64,000 nucleotides of DNA. Origin: ZC4RG19 sp036279475 (GTDB lineage Bacteria > Actinomycetota > Acidimicrobiia > Acidimicrobiales > VFJN01). The stretch is taken from NCBI GenBank assembly GCA_036279475.1, contig DASUJB010000147.1, positions 1 to 64,000 on the forward strand, written 5' to 3'. A program made the position numbers and the translations under genes. A model generated the notes under the pieces. The model made no database searches and was not told the origin of the DNA. It saw only the letters and a program-made list of their open reading frames with translations. This document shows positions 60,665-64,000 of this stretch, one piece after another (position 1 is the first letter of the stretch; each line of letters starts with the position of its first letter).

Positions 60665-61551
60665 GCCCGCCGCCGTGGCTGGAGGTGCACGGGGGACGTG
60701 GGCCCGCCACCGACGTCGCCGTCGCCGGGCCCGTCGTCGAGCGAGGCGAGCACGATCTCGTCGCCAGCCTCGAGGCCCAGGTCGTCGGCCGCGGAGGCCC
60801 GGGCCATGCTGACGGCCAGCAGCCCGTAGCTGTCGACCAGCAGCCCCACCTGGCGTGGCTTGAGCTCGCCGTAGGTGTGCACCCGCACGGCGGCGCGGGT
60901 GGCCGGGCGGGGACGGGTCCAGCGCAGCTGCACGCGCTCACCCCAGGGGTCGAGGGCCTCGGGGTCGACGTTGAGCTGGCAGTTGCCGTAGCGGTCGACC
61001 CACAGCACCTCGCCCACGATGGTCCCCCGCTCCTCGCGGGCCAACGGCATGATGCCGGGGACGAGCTCGTGGAGGTCGACCGGCGCGCCCAGCTCCTCGG
61101 CGGGCACGCCGGCGGCCAGGTGCGCCGCCGCGGGGGCGAAGACGTCCCGCCCGGCGAAGGTCGGGCCCGGTGCCGGCAGCTGGTAGGCGGGGTTGGTCAG
61201 CTCCACGGCGGCGGTCGCACCGCCGGACATGTCGGCCGCCGAGGCCAGCACGCCGTTGTCGGGACCGATCAGGAAGGACTGCCCACCACCGACCTCGACG
61301 GCGAGGGCACGGCGATCGGTGCCGACGCCGGGGTCGACGATGGCGAGGACCACGCCGGGGCACAGGTACTGGACGCTGCGGGCCAGCGTGAGGGCCGCCC
61401 CCCTCGTGTCGTAGGGGGCGATCTCGTGGGTGATGTCGACGACCGCCACGTGCGGGGCGATCGAGCGGATGACCGACTTCACCACGCCGACGAACTCGTC
61501 GCGCGTGCCGTAGTCGGACAGGAAGCTGATCGTGTCGAAGCGGGGAGCCAT
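60661..61551 (-). CDS. S-adenosylmethionine hydrolase (hydroxide adenosyltransferase) family protein
   Basis: A 296-residue member of the DUF62/SAM hydroxide adenosyltransferase family, related to fluorinase. It splits SAM to adenosine and methionine. Motifs are SFLSDYGTRDEFVGVVK, VDITHEIAPYD, VDPGVGTDRRALAVEV and IGPDNGVL; the C-terminal domain includes WVDRYGNCQLN. It lacks the halide-site insertion of fluorinases as far as I can judge. ATG 61551 is chosen. The physiological role of this family is unsettled. The tiny membrane gene follows it. Confidence 0.88.
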   Translation of the reverse strand: MAPRFDTISFLSDYGTRDEFVGVVKSVIRSIAPHVAVVDITHEIAPYDTRGAALTLARSVQYLCPGVVLAIVDPGVGTDRRALAVEVGGGQSFLIGPDNGVLASAADMSGGATAAVELTNPAYQLPAPGPTFAGRDVFAPAAAHLAAGVPAEELGAPVDLHELVPGIMPLAREERGTIVGEVLWVDRYGNCQLNVDPEALDPWGERVQLRWTRPRPATRAAVRVHTYGELKPRQVGLLVDSYGLLAVSMARASAADDLGLEAGDEIVLASLDDGPGDGDVGGGPTSPVHLQPRRRA

Positions 61552-61589
61552 GCGGACGCGAGTGTGTCGGAGGGGGCGCTCCCGCACCA

Positions 61590-61607
61590 CCCCGTGACGG
61601 CACGGGG
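61590..61607 (-). terminator. Hairpin downstream of proC
   Basis: CCCCGTG (61590-61596) pairs perfectly with CACGGGG (61601-61607) around a 4-base loop, about 100 bases past the proC stop and just upstream of the next gene's start region. Confidence 0.4.
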
Positions 61608-61705
61608 CCCTCCCGGCCGCCGAGCGGTCGGCCGGGGGCCGCCGGCACGTGGCGGCGGCCACGGCGAGCGGCGGGTCGTGTGGTGCTGGACGGGGGGTCG
61701 CCAGG

Positions 61706-62500
61706 TCAACCGCCGAGGGCACGGCTGCGCTCCGTGGCGGCCACCACGGCGTCGAGGAAGGCGGCCCGCACCGCCGCCGACTCCAGGGCGCGCAGCCCGG
61801 CAGCCGTGGTGCCGGCCGGCGACGTGACCGCCGCCCGCAGCGCCTCGGGCCCCTCCGGCGACTCGGCCAGCAGGCGAGCCGCGCCCAGGAGCGTCTGGAC
61901 CACCAGGGCGTGGCTCGTGGCCCGGGACAGGCCCACCAGCACCCCGGCGTCGACCATGGCCTCGGCCACGAGGAACAGGTAGGCGGGGCCGGAGCCCGAC
62001 AACCCGGTCACCGGGTCGAGGAGCCCCTCGTCAACCCGGACGACCGTGCCCACCGCCCCCAGCACCTGCTCGGCCCAGTCGAGGTGGGCAGGGGTGGCTG
62101 CCGCTCCCCCGGCGATGGCGGCGGCACCCGCCCCCACCAGGGCTGGCGTGTTGGGCATGGCCCGGACGACGGGCGTGCCCGGCGCCAGGGCGGCCTCGAG
62201 GCGGGCGGTCGTGACCCCGGCGGCGATGGACAGGACCGGCGACGTGGGCGTCCCCCCCAGGGCACGACAGGCCGACTCGACGTCGTCCGGCTTGACCGCC
62301 AGGACGTGGCCGTCCGCCGTGTCCGGCTCGGCGGCGACGTCGACCCCGGCCAACCGGTCCCGCAGCTCCGCCGCCCGGGCGGGCAGTCGCTCGACGATGC
62401 GCAGGGCAGCGGGCGGGGCCCATCCGGCGGCCAGGAGGCCACGCACGAGCGCCTCGCCCATCTTCCCCCCGCCGATGACCTGGAGCCGGGGCGTCGCCAT
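61706..62500 (-). CDS. proC: Pyrroline-5-carboxylate reductase
   Basis: A 264-residue enzyme for the last step of proline synthesis. The nucleotide loop is LQVIGGGKMGEALVRGLLAA, PNTPALVGAGAAAI is the conserved middle, and the C-terminal signature is LDPVTGLSGSGPAYLFLVAEA, followed by VTSPAGTTAAGLRALE. ATG 62500 has TAACGT 8 bases upstream. Length is normal (about 270). Confidence 0.95.
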   Translation of the reverse strand: MATPRLQVIGGGKMGEALVRGLLAAGWAPPAALRIVERLPARAAELRDRLAGVDVAAEPDTADGHVLAVKPDDVESACRALGGTPTSPVLSIAAGVTTARLEAALAPGTPVVRAMPNTPALVGAGAAAIAGGAAATPAHLDWAEQVLGAVGTVVRVDEGLLDPVTGLSGSGPAYLFLVAEAMVDAGVLVGLSRATSHALVVQTLLGAARLLAESPEGPEALRAAVTSPAGTTAAGLRALESAAVRAAFLDAVVAATERSRALGG

Positions 62501-62508
62501 GAACGGCG

Positions 62509-62514
62509 ACGTTA
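62509..62514 (-). promoter_or_regulatory. -10 element of a predicted leaderless promoter (proC)
   Basis: On the minus strand TAACGT is followed by 8 bases and ATG 62500; no ribosome-binding site is present. Confidence 0.45.
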
Positions 62515-62660
62515 GCGAAGCTCGGTCGGCGCAGCGGCCGCCCGGCCCGGCGCGGCGCCCCTCGACTTCCCCGATCGAGGTGCCGGCCGGGCCGGCCGTC
62601 CGGTTGGCCACGATAGTGCAGGAAACAACCCAAGATCAACTGGAAATCCTGGACGTATGG

Positions 62661-62682
62661 CGTCACGTCGAGAATCGTGACG
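62661..62682 (-). terminator. Intrinsic terminator-like hairpin at the end of ybjN
   Basis: CGTCACG (62661-62667) pairs perfectly with CGTGACG (62676-62682) around an 8-base loop and overlaps the ybjN stop codon. An unusually AT-rich stretch (about 62610-62655) follows in the direction of transcription. Confidence 0.45.
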
Positions 62683-63130
62683 CGAAGCCGATGCGTAGCG
62701 CCGGCTGGAAGAAGCGCTCGACCCAGGCGTAGAGCGAGCCGAGGATCCGGTCGAGCTCGTCGTCGTCGATGCAGCCGTTGCCGAGCTGCCCGACGAGGAA
62801 CACCGCGTCCTCGTCGCCGATGGCGAAGGCCGCGCCGTGCAGCTTGGCGTTCTGGCGCAGCAGGTAGGCGTAGAGGGAGCCCTCGTTCTCCTCGGGGGCA
62901 GGCATCACGTAAGTCTCGTAGTGCAGCGAGCGCTGCCTGAGGTGGAACCAGATCGTGAAGACGTCCTTGGCCTCGCCGCGGACGCGCACAAACCAGCGTC
63001 GCTCCCCGCTCAGGTCGTCGCGCTCGACCGCCGCCACCACCGGGTTGGCGAGGCGCTGGCGCTCGAGCCACGCCTCGATGCGCCCCCCGAGCGCGTCGAG
63101 CTCCTCCTCGGTCGAGGGACGCTGGGTCAT
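62663..63130 (-). CDS. YbjN domain-containing protein
   Basis: A 155-residue protein with the YbjN / type III secretion chaperone-like fold: an N-terminal helix with the WLERQR stretch, then beta strands RRWFVRVRGEAKDVFTIWFH, the LHYETYVMPAPEEN part and FAIGDEDAVFLVGQL, and a C-terminal helix with LGSLYAWVERFF. The role is unknown. Its position beside mshA is conserved in actinobacteria such as mycobacteria. ATG 63130 has TAGGTT 6 bases upstream. Confidence 0.88.
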   Translation of the reverse strand: MTQRPSTEEELDALGGRIEAWLERQRLANPVVAAVERDDLSGERRWFVRVRGEAKDVFTIWFHLRQRSLHYETYVMPAPEENEGSLYAYLLRQNAKLHGAAFAIGDEDAVFLVGQLGNGCIDDDELDRILGSLYAWVERFFQPALRIGFASRFST

Positions 63131-63136
63131 GCGCGC

Positions 63137-63142
63137 AACCTA
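63137..63142 (-). promoter_or_regulatory. -10 element of a predicted leaderless promoter (ybjN)
   Basis: On the minus strand TAGGTT precedes ATG 63130 by 6 bases, within the 43-base gap after mshA. Confidence 0.42.
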
Positions 63143-63173
63143 TCCGCCCGGGCTGGCGGCCCCAGCGCCCCGC

Positions 63174-64000
63174 TCAGCGCGCGCAGGACACCGGTGACCG
63201 GGCCGACAGGTCGGCGTAGATGCGTCGCAGCCGACCGGCGGCGGTCGGCCACCGGTAGGCCCGGGCGCGGGCCGCGGCCTGCACCGCCAGCTGGCCGGCC
63301 AGCACCGGGTTGTCCAGTACCTGGGCCGCGTAGGCCGCGTACACCGCCGGGTCGCGTCCGTCGACCAGGAAGCCGGTGTGACCGTGGTCGACCAACGTGC
63401 GCAACCCGCCCACGGCGGCGGCGACGACGGGCGTGCCACAGGCGGCCGCCTCCAGGGCCACCAGGCCGAACGACTCGCTGCGGCTCGGTACCAGCACGAC
63501 GTCCGCCGCCCGGTAGTAGGAGGACAACAGGTGGTGGGGCTGCGGGGGGGCGAAGCGGACGCGGTCGCCCAGCCCCAGCTCCGCCACCAGCTCGCCGACG
63601 CGCGCCGCCTCCTCGCTCCCGGCGCTGCCACTCGCCCCTCCCACGACCACCAGCACCGCGGTGGGGTCGTCGAGCTGGGCCAACGCCCGCACGGCCACGT
63701 CGAGGCCCTTGAGCGGTTGGATCCGCCCCACGAACAGGAGGACGGAGCCGTCGCCCGGCACGAGCTCCGGCAGCGCGGCCCGGGCGCCCGCCCGGTCGCC
63801 CGGGGAGAAGAAGGCGTGAACCACACCGGGGGGGACGACCTCGATCCGCCGGGGATCGGCGCCGTAGAGCCGCTCCAGCTGAGCGGCCTCGGCCGGGCAG
63901 TTGGCCAGGATCACGTCGGAGCAGCCCACCACCTCCGCCTCGGCCTCGATGCGCCGCTGCGGCTCGCGGTCGCCGGTGGTCGCCTTGACCCGCGCCAGGG
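63174..64000 (-). CDS. mshA: D-inositol-3-phosphate glycosyltransferase, C-terminal part (cut by window edge)
   Basis: About 275 residues of a GT-B glycosyltransferase (family 4), open at the window edge. Visible are EAAQLERLYGADPRRIEVVP, FVGRIQPLKGLDVAVRAL and the C-terminal nucleotide-sugar motif PSRSESFGLVALEAAACGTP with the catalytic-site Glu residues. MshA joins N-acetylglucosamine to inositol-3-phosphate, the first step of mycothiol. The pairing with ybjN supports this over other GT4 enzymes. The N-terminal domain of about 150 residues lies beyond 64000. Confidence 0.87.
   Translation of the reverse strand, partial: LARVKATTGDREPQRRIEAEAEVVGCSDVILANCPAEAAQLERLYGADPRRIEVVPPGVVHAFFSPGDRAGARAALPELVPGDGSVLLFVGRIQPLKGLDVAVRALAQLDDPTAVLVVVGGASGSAGSEEAARVGELVAELGLGDRVRFAPPQPHHLLSSYYRAADVVLVPSRSESFGLVALEAAACGTPVVAAAVGGLRTLVDHGHTGFLVDGRDPAVYAAYAAQVLDNPVLAGQLAVQAAARARAYRWPTAAGRLRRIYADLSARSPVSCAR

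Overview
The window is a very GC-rich stretch from an actinobacterium (Actinomycetota). The mycothiol gene mshA next to ybjN, the rex-hem gene order and widespread GTG starts all fit this phylum. The b6-like split cytochrome b and the doubled complex I point, as inference only, to Acidimicrobiia. Coding is dense: no stretch longer than about 211 bases lacks a gene, and I see no phage, transposon, IS, CRISPR or rRNA.

Layout. (1) 1-9102, mixed metabolism: truncated alanine dehydrogenase, an acyl-CoA dehydrogenase, a conserved unknown gene, an anti-sigma-type ATPase, a DUF4235 protein, tRNA-Tyr, YajQ, HtpX, a HAD phosphatase, acetyl-CoA synthetase and a MidA/NDUFAF7-type methyltransferase. (2) 9179-19613, minus strand: an 11-subunit complex I operon (nuoA,B,C,D,H,I,J,K,L,M,N) without the NADH-input subunits E, F and G. 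(3) 19722-21940: an ECF sigma factor with a very long tail and its probable membrane anti-sigma factor. (4) 22098-43667, minus strand: a continuous respiratory block of about 21.6 kb that begins with a b6-like quinol:cytochrome c reductase set (membrane protein, ferredoxin, cytochrome b6-like, subunit IV-like, Rieske, dihaem cytochrome c, membrane protein) and runs straight into a complete 14-subunit nuoA-N operon. (5) 43879-45948, plus strand: an anchored mono-haem cytochrome c and a MenJ-like quinone-tail reductase. (6) 46005-52299: lgt, zwf, gnd, pgi and a polytopic membrane protein. (7) 52320-64000, minus strand: haem and sirohaem genes (hemL, hemB, cobA-hemD, hemC, hemA, met8-like) with the redox sensor rex, then a 29-residue membrane peptide, an S-adenosylmethionine hydrolase-family protein, proC, ybjN and a truncated mshA.

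How they fit together: the window holds most of an aerobic electron chain. Two complex I versions feed menaquinol, whose tail may be reduced by the MenJ-like enzyme. The b6-like complex passes electrons to cytochromes c. The haem pathway supplies cofactors, and Rex probably couples expression to NADH/NAD+.

The most interesting observations are these. The NDUFAF7-type methyltransferase sits directly after the nuo operon whose NuoD keeps the arginine that NDUFAF7 methylates, while the other NuoD has threonine there. That same NuoD1 has Trp in place of the quinone-site Tyr. A 16-base inverted-repeat element is shared by the leaders of the big respiratory block and of the sigma-factor operon. A short IPEHLLKRS-like tag recurs on two respiratory proteins. 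At least ten transcription units appear to start leaderless, with TANNNT placed 6-8 bases before the start codon.
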